Source: Pseudomonas syringae (GTDB lineage: Bacteria > Pseudomonadota > Gammaproteobacteria > Pseudomonadales > Pseudomonadaceae). From it: a stretch of 64,000 nt of DNA. The DNA lies in NCBI RefSeq assembly GCF_000737245.1, contig NZ_JPQU01000089.1:62001-126000 (forward strand), written 5' to 3'. Within the stretch, counting starts at the first letter, position 1. Every line of letters starts with the position of its first letter. Shown one piece after another: positions 1-8,577 of this stretch. The notes beneath the pieces were generated by a model, which was not told the origin of the DNA, searched no databases, and was given only the letters and a program-made list of their open reading frames with translations. A program made the position numbers and the translations under genes.

Positions 1-120
1 AAACGCCACGATATGCAGCGCGGCAGACTTGGCTTTGGCCAATGCTGCGGCGCGATCGAACGCGGGCGTGCGATTGAGTAACGGTGTGGCTATCAGGAGC
101 AACCGCTCGGATTCGGCCAT
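1..120 (-). CDS. universal stress protein, N-terminal fragment cut by window edge
   Basis: The first 40 codons of a minus-strand gene start at the ATG at 118-120 and run off the window. The visible protein begins MAESERLLLIATPLLNRTPA and continues FDRAAALAKAKSAALHIVAF. It matches the N-terminus of the complete universal stress protein at 15377-16309 almost residue for residue, so it belongs to the same double-domain Usp (UspE-like) family. The gene diverges from the export operon starting at 326, and the 205-bp gap holds two Anr-type boxes that could serve both directions. Only the start of the first Usp domain is visible. Confidence 0.85.
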   Translation of the reverse strand, partial: MAESERLLLIATPLLNRTPAFDRAAALAKAKSAALHIVAF

Positions 121-207
121 TTCACACCTCCATCAGGTTAAACGGTGCAGAGGGTCATCCCTGCTGCGATTGTGCTGATAAGTGTGGCGAACAGAGGCCT
201 GGCAAAC

Positions 208-221
208 TTGATATAGATCAG
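208..221. promoter_or_regulatory. Anr/FNR-type box (TTGAT-N4-ATCAG)
   Basis: TTGATATAGATCAG matches the FNR/Anr consensus TTGAT-N4-ATCAA at 9 of 10 defined positions. It lies between the divergent Usp gene (start 120) and the HlyD-type gene (start 326), 47 bp from a second, perfect box. The site is nearly symmetric and could act in either direction. No transcription start is known, so the role is inferred. Confidence 0.6.
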
Positions 222-254
222 GAAGCGGTGGGCAGACGGGATTCAGACGATGAG

Positions 255-268
255 TTGATAAAGATCAA
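255..268. promoter_or_regulatory. perfect Anr/FNR box
   Basis: TTGATAAAGATCAA is an exact match to the TTGAT-N4-ATCAA consensus bound by FNR-family regulators (Anr in Pseudomonas). It is centred about 64 bp before the ATG at 326, a reasonable position for activation of the HlyD-RbbA-YhhJ operon under low oxygen. Confidence 0.75.
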
Positions 269-325
269 GGGACGTTTCCCTCAGTGCTGCAAACTGCATC
301 TCCAGTCAGCCACGGGGATGTATAC

Positions 326-1291
326 ATGCCAGCACAGCGCCGCACACTGATCACCTGGGCGCTGGCGATCCTGATTCTGTCACTCGCGGGCGCCGCTTTC
401 GGTTACTGGCACTGGCGGCAAACCCCGTTGCCAGCGGACTTTGACTGGACTAACGGGCGTCTGGAAGCAACCGAAGTGCAAATCGCCAGCAAGATGCCGG
501 GGCGGCTGGCGCAAGTATTGGTTCAGGAAGGTGACAAGGTGCATGCTGGACAACTCTTGGCGCGCATGGACACGCGCACGCTGGAAGCGCAGTTGCATCA
601 GGCCGAAGCCGGCGTGCTGGGCGCCCGGCAGAACGTGGCGGCGGCGCAGGCTACGGTTCAGCTGCGGCAGAGCGAACAGTTGCTGGCACAACAGGATCTG
701 GTGCGCGTCCGGAAAATGTTCGAGCGCGGTTTCTACAGTGCCCAGGCCATGGACCAGCAACAATCCAGACTCGACACCAGCACCTCCGCAGTCAAGGCCG
801 CCCGGGCTCAGGTCGAAGCGCTACAAGCCTCGATCGGCGCGGCCCTGGCCCAGGCTGCCAGCCTGCAAAGCGAGATCGACGACAACAGCCTGCTCGCGCC
901 TATCGACGGCCTTGTCCAGTTGCGCATGGCCGAGCCCGGCGAAGTGTTGGCGGCTGGCGGACAGGTGTTTCTGCTGATCGACCTCAACGATCAGTACATG
1001 AATCTTTATTTCCCGGCGGCCACCGCTGGCAAAGTGACCATTGGCGATGAAGCCAGAATTGTCCTCGACGCCCTTCCCGGCCAAGGCTTACCGGCGCGAA
1101 TAAGCTTCGTTGAAGACAAATCCCAGTTCACACCCAAGGAAGTCGAGACCCGGGACGAACGACAAAAACTGGTTTTCCGGGTCAAGGCGCGATTGATCAA
1201 TCCACTGGATACACCCCAGGCCAAACCCGGTATGCCGGGTGTGGGCTATGTCAGAACGACGGCGGCTGATTGGCCGACAACCTTCAAATGA
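326..1291 (+). CDS. HlyD-family periplasmic adaptor (membrane fusion) protein
   Basis: A 321-residue adaptor that should link an inner-membrane ABC exporter to the outer envelope. A single membrane anchor lies near residues 8-26. A lipoyl/biotinyl-like half (TNGRLEATEVQIASKMPGR), a coiled-coil stretch rich in Ala and Gln (about 85-175) and the second lipoyl half (LLAPIDGLVQLRMAEPGE) follow. The start at 326 is preceded by GGGG at a good distance; an upstream in-frame codon at 284 has no ribosome site. The stop overlaps the next start as ATGA. Gene order and sizes match E. coli yhiI-rbbA-yhhJ. The substrate is unknown. Confidence 0.9.
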   Translation: MPAQRRTLITWALAILILSLAGAAFGYWHWRQTPLPADFDWTNGRLEATEVQIASKMPGRLAQVLVQEGDKVHAGQLLARMDTRTLEAQLHQAEAGVLGARQNVAAAQATVQLRQSEQLLAQQDLVRVRKMFERGFYSAQAMDQQQSRLDTSTSAVKAARAQVEALQASIGAALAQAASLQSEIDDNSLLAPIDGLVQLRMAEPGEVLAAGGQVFLLIDLNDQYMNLYFPAATAGKVTIGDEARIVLDALPGQGLPARISFVEDKSQFTPKEVETRDERQKLVFRVKARLINPLDTPQAKPGMPGVGYVRTTAADWPTTFK

Positions 1292-4020
1292 GTGCGCCTG
1301 CGCTCAGGATCGAAGGCCTGAATCACGGCTATGGAAAGCAACAGGCGCTGATCGATGTCAACCTTGAGCTGCCCGGCGGGATTCGCTGCGGCCTGATTGG
1401 ACCGGACGGCGCAGGCAAGTCGACGCTGCTGGCACTGATTGCCGGGGTCAAAACCTTGCAGCGTGGTCAGTTGTCGGTGCTGGGGGATTCAATCGCCAAT
1501 CCGGCCCACCGCGCCACCTTGTATTCACGGATCGCGTTCATGCCCCAGGGCTTGGGCAACAACCTGTATCCGGACTTGAGCATCAGTGAAAACATTCGCT
1601 ACTTCGCCGCGTTATTCAGCCTGCCAGCCAAAAACACCGACCGACGGATGCACGAGCTGCTGGCGGCCACAGATCTGGAGCGTTTCAAGGACCGTCCTGC
1701 CGGCAAGCTTTCAGGCGGCATGAAGCAGAAACTGGGATTGTGTTGCGCGCTGATTCACGACCCGGACCTGCTGATCCTTGATGAGCCGACCACCGGCGTG
1801 GACCCACTTTCTCGCCGGCACTTCTGGGAACTGATTGATCAGGTCCGCCAGCAACGGCCGCAACTGAGCGTTCTGGTGGCGACCGCCTACATGGAAGAAG
1901 CCGAGCAATTCGAACATTGCCTGATGCTCGATCAGGGCAAGGTAATAGCGGCCGGCAGCAGCGCAGAACTGGCCGCCAGCACGCCCAGCGGTAAGCTCGA
2001 CGAAGCCTTCACGCACTTTCAGGGCAGGGCCTCAAAGCCCTGGCAAGGGACGGCGGCGGTCGCCAAAGCAGCGGACAACCCTGCGAAGGTGGCGATAGAA
2101 GCCACCGGGCTGACGTTGCGTTTCGGCGATTTCACTGCGGTCGACAACGTCAGCTTTTCAATCGCTCAGGGCGAGATCTTCGGCTTTCTCGGCTCCAACG
2201 GCTGCGGCAAGACTTCAACGATGAAAGTCTTGACCGGCCTGATTCCCGCGACCCAAGGCACCGCCATGCTGTTGGGCAAAGCTGTGGATGCCAACGATCT
2301 GGAGACACGCAAGCGGGTGGGATTCATGTCCCAGAGCTTTTCGCTCTACGGCGAACTGACGGTGCTGCAGAACATGACCCTGCACGCCCGCCTTTACGAC
2401 ATGCCCAGGCAAGCCAGCGTGGCCCGGATCGACAGCCTGCTGACGCGTTTCGACCTTCATGGTGTGGCCGAACAGCCCTCCGGGGCATTGCCACTTGGCA
2501 TCCGCCAGCGCCTGTCGCTGGCGGTGGCGGTGTTGCATCAGCCGGAAGTGCTGATTCTCGATGAGCCCACTTCGGGAGTCGATCCCGCCGCCCGGGATGA
2601 TTTCTGGCGGCTGCTGACAGAGCTGGCAAGGGACCAGGGCGTGACGATCTTTCTGTCCACCCACTTCATGAACGAAGCCCAGCGATGCGACCGGATTTCC
2701 TTCATGCACGCAGGCAAGGTCCTCGCCTGCGGCACACCTGCACAGCTCCAGAGCCAGTACTCGGCCAGCACTCTTGAATTGACGTTTATTGCCTGCCTGG
2801 AACAGGCTCAGGGTGAGGACCACACCCTGGTTGTCAATGCTGCGGCCATGGGCACCGGGCAACCGGAACTGAACTCGCCTCGTGCGCCGCAGCGGTTTCG
2901 GGTGCGCCGCTTGCTGGCGGTGTCGAGCAAGGAGACCCGGGAGTTGCTGCGTGACCGAGTACGGATGGCCTTCGCGCTGATGGGCGCAGTGTTCATGATG
3001 ATCATTTTTGGCTACGGCATTTCTCTGGACGTGGAAAATCTGGCCTTCGCCTCATTTGACCAAGACCAGTCCCCGCAAAGCCGCGCCTATCTTGAGGCGT
3101 TCAGAGGTTCGCGCTATTTCTCCGAGCATGCGCCGATTCATGATCCGGTTGAGTTGCAGCAGCGCCTGCAACGCTCGGAAATCAAGCTGGCACTGGAAAT
3201 TCCCCCCGGATTTGGTCGCGACCTTTACGCCGGGCGCCAGCCGATCGTTGCCGCATGGCTGGAAGGCGGCATGCCGTTTCGTGCCGAAACCAGCCGCAAC
3301 TATGTCGAGGCGGTGCACCTGTCGAATCTGCAACAACTGGTCGCGCTGAGTAGTCAGCCCCGGCAACCCGAGCCGATGGCCAACATGCAGATCCGTTTTC
3401 GCTACAACCAGGATGTGGTCAGCGTCAACGCCATCGGGCCAGGGGTGATGGCCCTGATTCTTGCGTTCATACCCGCCATGCTCACGGCCTTGGGCATCGT
3501 GCGCGAGAAGGAGCTGGGTTCTATCACCAATTTTTTCGCCACTCCCCTCACCCGCCTCGAGTTTCTGCTGGGCAAGCAAATGCCCTACGTCGTGGTCAGC
3601 CTGGTCAATCTGTGCCTGCTCACGGCGATGAATCGCTGGCTGTTCCACGTCCCCTTCAAGGGCAGCCTGCTGACTCTGGCGTTGGGCGGCGTGTTGTACT
3701 TGCTGGCGACGACAGCGCTGGGCTTGCTGATTTCTGCGTTCACCCGGACGCAGATCGCGGCCATTCTGGGGACGATGATCATCACCAGCCTGCCCACGAT
3801 TCAGTTCTCGGGGCTGATCGTTCCGCGCTCGTCACTGGAAGGTGCAGCGGCGGTCATGGGCGACCTGTTTCCCGCAGGTTATTTCCTGGACATTGCAGTC
3901 GGGACTTTCACCAAGGCGCTGGGTCTTCGACAACTGTGGCCGCAATGCCTGGCGCTGGCAGGCTTTTTCCTGCTGTTCAGCAGCATCAGTCTATTGATGC
4001 TCAAAAAGCAGGAGCGCTGA
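1288..4020 (+). CDS. rbbA: RbbA-type fused double ABC ATPase plus ABC-2 permease
   Basis: A 910-residue protein, almost exactly the length of E. coli RbbA (ribosome-associated ATPase). The first ABC domain has Walker A GPDGAGKST, signature LSGGMKQ and Walker B LLILDEPTTGVDP. The second has Walker A GSNGCGKTS, a degenerate signature LPLGIRQ and Walker B VLILDEPTSGVDP. A C-terminal ABC-2 type membrane domain with about six helices follows (roughly residues 560-905). The ATG at 1288 overlaps the previous stop (ATGA); a TTG at 1270 is possible but less likely. It lies between adaptor and permease genes, so an export role is likely. Ribosome association is known only for the E. coli homologue. Confidence 0.85.
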   Translation: MSAPALRIEGLNHGYGKQQALIDVNLELPGGIRCGLIGPDGAGKSTLLALIAGVKTLQRGQLSVLGDSIANPAHRATLYSRIAFMPQGLGNNLYPDLSISENIRYFAALFSLPAKNTDRRMHELLAATDLERFKDRPAGKLSGGMKQKLGLCCALIHDPDLLILDEPTTGVDPLSRRHFWELIDQVRQQRPQLSVLVATAYMEEAEQFEHCLMLDQGKVIAAGSSAELAASTPSGKLDEAFTHFQGRASKPWQGTAAVAKAADNPAKVAIEATGLTLRFGDFTAVDNVSFSIAQGEIFGFLGSNGCGKTSTMKVLTGLIPATQGTAMLLGKAVDANDLETRKRVGFMSQSFSLYGELTVLQNMTLHARLYDMPRQASVARIDSLLTRFDLHGVAEQPSGALPLGIRQRLSLAVAVLHQPEVLILDEPTSGVDPAARDDFWRLLTELARDQGVTIFLSTHFMNEAQRCDRISFMHAGKVLACGTPAQLQSQYSASTLELTFIACLEQAQGEDHTLVVNAAAMGTGQPELNSPRAPQRFRVRRLLAVSSKETRELLRDRVRMAFALMGAVFMMIIFGYGISLDVENLAFASFDQDQSPQSRAYLEAFRGSRYFSEHAPIHDPVELQQRLQRSEIKLALEIPPGFGRDLYAGRQPIVAAWLEGGMPFRAETSRNYVEAVHLSNLQQLVALSSQPRQPEPMANMQIRFRYNQDVVSVNAIGPGVMALILAFIPAMLTALGIVREKELGSITNFFATPLTRLEFLLGKQMPYVVVSLVNLCLLTAMNRWLFHVPFKGSLLTLALGGVLYLLATTALGLLISAFTRTQIAAILGTMIITSLPTIQFSGLIVPRSSLEGAAAVMGDLFPAGYFLDIAVGTFTKALGLRQLWPQCLALAGFFLLFSSISLLMLKKQER

Positions 4021-5138
4021 TGAACAAGCCTGCCCATGTGTTTTCCATGGCCCTCAAGGAACTCACCAGCCTGCGTCACGACCACGTATTGCTGTTGTTT
4101 CTGATGTACGCGTTCAGTGTGGCGATCTATATGCCTGCGGCGGGCTCGGTAATCGGCGTGCACCATGCCAGCGTCGCGGTGGTAGATGAGGACCGCAGTT
4201 ACCTGTCCCGGCAGATGGTCAGCGCTCTGTTGCCACCGGAATTCAAGCCCGCCGTGGCGCTGCCCTACCATCAGCTCGACGAATCGATGGACAGCGGCCG
4301 TTTTACCTTTGTCATTGATATTCCGGCGCAATTTCAGACCGACCTGAACGCCGGTCGCCGCCCCACCATCCAGATCAACGTCGACGCCACCGCCATGAGT
4401 CAGGCGTTCATGGGCGCGGGGTATATTTCCCGGATCCTGAATCAGGAACTGTTGAACTATCGCCTGCGTGACCGGCAGGCTGATGGATCGCCGATCCGTT
4501 TGGTAACCCGCTCGCTTTTCAACCCGAATCTGGAAGGTGGTTGGTTTCTGGCAGTGATCCAGATCGTCAACAACATCACTATTCTGGCGATCATTCTGAC
4601 CGGCACGGCGCTGCTGCGTGAACGTGAGCACGGCACCCTCGACCATTTACTGGTTTTGCCGCTGACGCCCTTCGAAATCATGCTGTCGAAAATCGTCGCC
4701 AACGCGCTGGTGGTGGTCGGCTGTACCTGGCTGTCACTTGAGGTCGTGGTGAAGTATGCGCTGGGGGTCCCGCTCACGGGATCGACGTTACTGTTTTTGT
4801 CGGTCACGGCGCTGTACTTGTTCGCCGCCAACTCATTGGGAATTTTCCTCGCCACCCTGGCACGCTCGACGCCGCAATTCGGGCTGCTGGCGATCCCCGT
4901 CATCATCCCCATGCTGTTGCTGTCCGGCGGCAGCACCCCGCTTGAAAGCATGCCGGTGTGGCTGCAATGGGTAATGCAGGTCTCGCCGTCGACTCAGTTC
5001 GTCAGCCTGAGCACCGCGATTCTGTTTCGTGATGCCGGTGTCAGCCTGGTCTGGCCGCAACTGCTGGCGCTCACTGTGATCGGCGTGGCATTTTTCAGCA
5101 TGACGTTAGTGCGCTTTCGTTCAAGCCTGGCGTCATAG
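4020..5138 (+). CDS. yhhJ: ABC-2 type permease (YhhJ-like)
   Basis: A 372-residue inner-membrane permease of the ABC-2 family, the third gene of the HlyD/RbbA/YhhJ set. One N-terminal helix (about residues 20-40), a large periplasmic domain and five or six C-terminal helices with LLREREHGTLDHLLVLPLTP, the loop typical of ABC-2 exporters, are visible. Its ATG shares one base with the upstream stop (TGATG), showing translational coupling. It probably pairs with the permease half of the preceding fusion to form the membrane channel. Confidence 0.88.
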   Translation: MNKPAHVFSMALKELTSLRHDHVLLLFLMYAFSVAIYMPAAGSVIGVHHASVAVVDEDRSYLSRQMVSALLPPEFKPAVALPYHQLDESMDSGRFTFVIDIPAQFQTDLNAGRRPTIQINVDATAMSQAFMGAGYISRILNQELLNYRLRDRQADGSPIRLVTRSLFNPNLEGGWFLAVIQIVNNITILAIILTGTALLREREHGTLDHLLVLPLTPFEIMLSKIVANALVVVGCTWLSLEVVVKYALGVPLTGSTLLFLSVTALYLFAANSLGIFLATLARSTPQFGLLAIPVIIPMLLLSGGSTPLESMPVWLQWVMQVSPSTQFVSLSTAILFRDAGVSLVWPQLLALTVIGVAFFSMTLVRFRSSLAS

Positions 5139-5166
5139 CGAATGTAAGCCCGATTATTCAGACGCT

Positions 5167-6849
5167 TCACCTGCCAAGCGCTTTCAAAAGTTCTTGGTCA
5201 TAGCCATAGATATCCGGCTTGTAAGTCACCCGCCCATCCTCCCTCAGATCCACCGTCCAGTAGGCCAGCAGAATCGGGACCTTGACCGGCAGATTGATAT
5301 GGGTTGTTTTGCCGGTGGCCAATTGCGCGGCGATGCCGGCGGTACCCCAGCGCTGTGGGTCGTTGAACAGCAACTCCACCAACTTGAGCGGATTCTCCAC
5401 TCGAATACATCCAGAACTTGTCGCCCGGCGCTGACCATTGAAGAGTTCCCGGTGTGGCGTGTCGTGCAGGTACACCGAATACGGGTTGGCAAAACGGATG
5501 GCCACCTGGCCCAGCGCATTGTCTGGCCCGGCTTGTTGGCGAAGGGTCATTCCAGCGGGATGACGCCAATCGACAGTCATGGGGTCGACGCGCTGTCCAG
5601 CCTTGTCGATGACTTCAATACGATGCTCGGCCAGATACCGGGGATTGTTCAAAATTTTCGGTAATAAATCCTCGGTCAGAATTGTCGGTGGAACTGTCCA
5701 GGTGGGATTGAACGTCACGTAGTCAATATTGGATTGAAACACCGGCGTACGACGAAACGGCTTGCCCACTTGTACCCGAGATCGCCAGATGGCCCGTCCG
5801 TCGCGATACAGGGCGATTTTGTAGCCTGCGATGTCGACTATGACAAACGTGCCTTGCAGTTCCTTGAACAACCATCTGGCACGCTCCATGTTGACCCGCA
5901 ACTGATCAATACGCGCCTGAATGGGCACGTTCAGCGCCGCCAGTGTCATATTGCCCACCACACCGTCCGGCTCCAGATATTGCTCGGCCTGATACTGCTT
6001 TACGGCAGTGAGTAATGCCTCGTCGTAAAACTCAGGGACATCAGTCGGTCGGTTCAGATAGCCGGCGGTATCAAGGCGTTGCCGGAGCTGGAGGACCGCC
6101 GCGTCAGCAACGCCCGGCCGCAGTGGCGCAGAGCTGGTGATCAACGGCCACCCGCCGCTGTCGCGGATTTCCAGAAGTCGGAGCATCGCCTGTCGTAACC
6201 GGCTATAGAACGGCACCTGCGGTGGCGCCTCGCGAAACCCCCGGGCTATGTCATGGGCTTGCAGCACTTCAAGAAAGCGACGCTCGTCTTCACCGGGTTC
6301 CTGGAGGGGTGGAGTGAAATTCCAGCGCAAGTCGAGAGAGGCAGGATCGACCTTGCCCTGGCGTAAATCCACCAGGGCGCTGACATAGGCCGTGGTGGCG
6401 GCCACGTCAAAGCGTGCGCGCTCCATCGGTGGCGTCGTTGCGTTCAGTTGCCGCCAGGCCGCAATCAGCTGCGAAAGGTGGTAATCGGCCGGGTTGAGGC
6501 CGTCCGCCTTAATACTGGCAACCCCCTGCGCCAGCGCTGCGATGTCGCGGTCAGTCGTCCATAAAGGCGCAAACCGGCGGGACAGATACAAATCCCGCAC
6601 CCACTGTGCGCTGTTTATACGTCGGTACGCGTTATCAGGCGTCGGCTCCGAGGAAGCCACAGCTGTCCCGGACGCCAGCAGTATTCCCTGGATAGCTTGC
6701 GGAATCTGATCAACGTTCCAGGCTGCGGACGAGGTTTCTGCTAATGTATTGCCCGCTACAGGCGCAGTACCGGCGACCGCCGGTTGGCCTGGCACGACCA
6801 GAACCAGCAGGGCAAATGTGCCATTTCGCCACAGACACTTCAGTCTCAT
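5167..6849 (-). CDS. murein L,D-transpeptidase, YcbB/LdtD family
   Basis: A 560-residue secreted enzyme that makes 3-3 cross-links in peptidoglycan. A signal peptide covers roughly residues 1-26. A scaffold region is followed by a peptidoglycan-binding motif (LRQRLDTAGYL and QAEQYLEPDGVVGNMTLAAL) and then the YkuD catalytic domain with the SSGCIRVEN motif containing the nucleophilic Cys, and VYLHDTPHRELF upstream of it. The start at 6849 has GAGG seven bases before it; longer in-frame forms lack a signal peptide. It diverges from another YkuD-type gene at 6912 across a 62-bp gap. Confidence 0.9.
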   Translation of the reverse strand: MRLKCLWRNGTFALLVLVVPGQPAVAGTAPVAGNTLAETSSAAWNVDQIPQAIQGILLASGTAVASSEPTPDNAYRRINSAQWVRDLYLSRRFAPLWTTDRDIAALAQGVASIKADGLNPADYHLSQLIAAWRQLNATTPPMERARFDVAATTAYVSALVDLRQGKVDPASLDLRWNFTPPLQEPGEDERRFLEVLQAHDIARGFREAPPQVPFYSRLRQAMLRLLEIRDSGGWPLITSSAPLRPGVADAAVLQLRQRLDTAGYLNRPTDVPEFYDEALLTAVKQYQAEQYLEPDGVVGNMTLAALNVPIQARIDQLRVNMERARWLFKELQGTFVIVDIAGYKIALYRDGRAIWRSRVQVGKPFRRTPVFQSNIDYVTFNPTWTVPPTILTEDLLPKILNNPRYLAEHRIEVIDKAGQRVDPMTVDWRHPAGMTLRQQAGPDNALGQVAIRFANPYSVYLHDTPHRELFNGQRRATSSGCIRVENPLKLVELLFNDPQRWGTAGIAAQLATGKTTHINLPVKVPILLAYWTVDLREDGRVTYKPDIYGYDQELLKALGR

Positions 6850-6911
6850 GAATATCCTCGATAGTTTTTTACCGCACCACACAGCGCTGGCCAGACAAGA
6901 GAGCGTTCCGT

Positions 6912-7610
6912 ATGAGCTTTGATCGTATTGCCGTGCTGCTGGCGTTGCTGCTGGGAACTGCTGCGCCGCTGCAGATGGCCTGCGCCGACTCTCTGGCCTC
7001 AGCGCTGAGCCGCGCAGCACCAGACGCCGATCCCAAGGTCATCAAGCTTGCCGTGCAGGCGACCCAGTGCCGATCAGCGCAAGAAGGTGATAACGCCGCA
7101 CGATTGGCAGTCATCGACTACTCGCTGCCCTCTACCAGCAAGCGCTTATGGATATTCGACCTGCGCCGACGTGCTCTGCTGTTTCATGAGTGGGTGGCCC
7201 ACGGGCGCAACAGCGGCGAAAATCTTGCCCGGCACTTTTCCAATAAGCAGCAGAGCTTGGCCTCAAGCCTGGGGCTGTACGTAACACTGAACACCTACCA
7301 AGGACAAAACGGCTATTCCTTGCGAATGGAGGGCCTGGAGAACGGTTTCAATGATCAGGCTTATAACCGGGCGCTGGTCATTCATGGCGCTCCCTACGTC
7401 AGCCCCGATCTTGCCCGTGCCAACGGGCGCATCGGTAGAAGCCTGGGTTGCCCCGCCGTGCGCCCCGCTGTTGCCCATCAAGTTATTGACGCGATGAAGG
7501 ACGGACAGTTGCTGTTCTCCTACTACCCCGATCCGCAATGGCTTGAGGCGTCTGCCTTCATCAACTGCTCCGCAGATCGCGTTGCCAGCGCGTCACCCAA
7601 GGGGCACTGA
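6912..7610 (+). CDS. secreted YkuD-type murein L,D-transpeptidase catalytic-domain protein
   Basis: A 232-residue protein with an N-terminal signal peptide ending around residue 25 (PLQMACADS). It resembles the short YkuD_2 family (YafK/ErfK-like). The active-site region is seen as ALVIHGAPYVSP followed by GRIGRSLGCPAVRP, giving the conserved His and nucleophilic Cys. The gene is divergent from the large L,D-transpeptidase gene, so two cell-wall enzymes may share one control region. No strong ribosome site precedes the ATG at 6912. Confidence 0.85.
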   Translation: MSFDRIAVLLALLLGTAAPLQMACADSLASALSRAAPDADPKVIKLAVQATQCRSAQEGDNAARLAVIDYSLPSTSKRLWIFDLRRRALLFHEWVAHGRNSGENLARHFSNKQQSLASSLGLYVTLNTYQGQNGYSLRMEGLENGFNDQAYNRALVIHGAPYVSPDLARANGRIGRSLGCPAVRPAVAHQVIDAMKDGQLLFSYYPDPQWLEASAFINCSADRVASASPKGH

Positions 7611-7702
7611 TTCCACGCCACCCTGATGCTTAAACACTCCACAAAGCGGTTGAGAGCAAAAGTCGGCTCGGGTTGAGTTTGTGCAATTGCGAGCGGCCAG
7701 AC

Positions 7703-7716
7703 CTGATTTAGATCAG
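7703..7716. promoter_or_regulatory. degenerate Anr/FNR-type box
   Basis: CTGATTTAGATCAG fits the palindromic FNR/Anr consensus with one change in each half-site (symmetric C and G). It lies about 120 bp before the unknown membrane protein gene starting near 7832. The symmetric deviation is common in Pseudomonas Anr sites. Confidence 0.5.
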
Positions 7717-7831
7717 AAGTCACGCCCGCAGATCGCTTTAGCATTAAGCATGGGTTCCCCCTAGAGGGTCCGCCAGCCTTATCTTCCAGTCCTGATTTCG
7801 CCGTTGCCTGGCGTTTGGCGGGCGATATCCC

Positions 7832-8560
7832 TTGGCGGATAGCAGTGAGAATGTCACTCGGCTGATGGATGCGAGGCGAAATCCGGTGGATACCATTGAT
7901 AAAGCGAAACTGACAGCAAGGCTGAGGGCACCTAAAAGCAGTATCGGGATCCTCGCGGGCACCGCGTGTTTCATATTGCTGGTGTCGATCGCGGCATTGT
8001 TCGAGGACTTGTTCTCGCTGCTCAAAAGCACGCCTTTGGGGTTGCTGGGTTTCCTGGCGGTCAGCGTCTGCACGGGGATCCTTATTCAACACCGATTTAC
8101 CCGCAAGATTGACCAGACAATCGTCAGTCCAACCTCGAGAAAATGGCTGCACACCGTCAGGCGACTGTTCCTGTTCGCGAGGGAGTCAAACATCCTGTTG
8201 GCAATCATGATCGTCATAGGCGTGGCTTACCCGATCACGATGTTCAGTGCCGCACGTTCCATCCAAACCATCGTTGGTGACTGCAAGCAGGATCTCGACT
8301 CCCAGATCCAGCTATATGACGATCAGCGCCCCCCTCTTTCCTTCTCGGGACCGCTCTGCAAGTGCCTGTCGGGTGTTTTCTTGAACAAGAATGGGATCGT
8401 GCGGCTTGCTCTGTTCAGGACCGAGCTACTGGATACAACTGCCTATCAGGGTGTAACCGAAGCCGATGAGCGGGCGTGCCTGAACCTGGTGCTCGGCGGC
8501 CGTGAGCAATTTCTTTCCACGACCCAAGGGATCAATATCCCGCGGCCTGGATCGCCTTGA
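7832..8560 (+). CDS. uncharacterised membrane protein with three predicted helices
   Basis: A 242-residue protein that I do not recognise. Three hydrophobic segments are visible near residues 38-58, 66-85 and 119-140. A C-terminal soluble part with several Cys residues follows (around 151 and 174-176, including LCKCLSG). The first codon used here is a TTG at 7832; an ATG at 7865 would give a 231-residue form and neither has a clear ribosome site. The gene lies behind a degenerate Anr box in the stress island and is convergent with the phosphoribosyltransferase gene. No function can be assigned. Confidence 0.6.
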   Translation: MADSSENVTRLMDARRNPVDTIDKAKLTARLRAPKSSIGILAGTACFILLVSIAALFEDLFSLLKSTPLGLLGFLAVSVCTGILIQHRFTRKIDQTIVSPTSRKWLHTVRRLFLFARESNILLAIMIVIGVAYPITMFSAARSIQTIVGDCKQDLDSQIQLYDDQRPPLSFSGPLCKCLSGVFLNKNGIVRLALFRTELLDTTAYQGVTEADERACLNLVLGGREQFLSTTQGINIPRPGSP

Positions 8561-8577
8561 CGACCACTGCGCTGACC

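Noticed and set aside
7523..8152. A 209-residue minus-strand frame across the transpeptidase end and the unknown membrane protein
   Set aside because: It overlaps two better-supported plus-strand genes and is rich in Arg and Gln, typical of a shadow.
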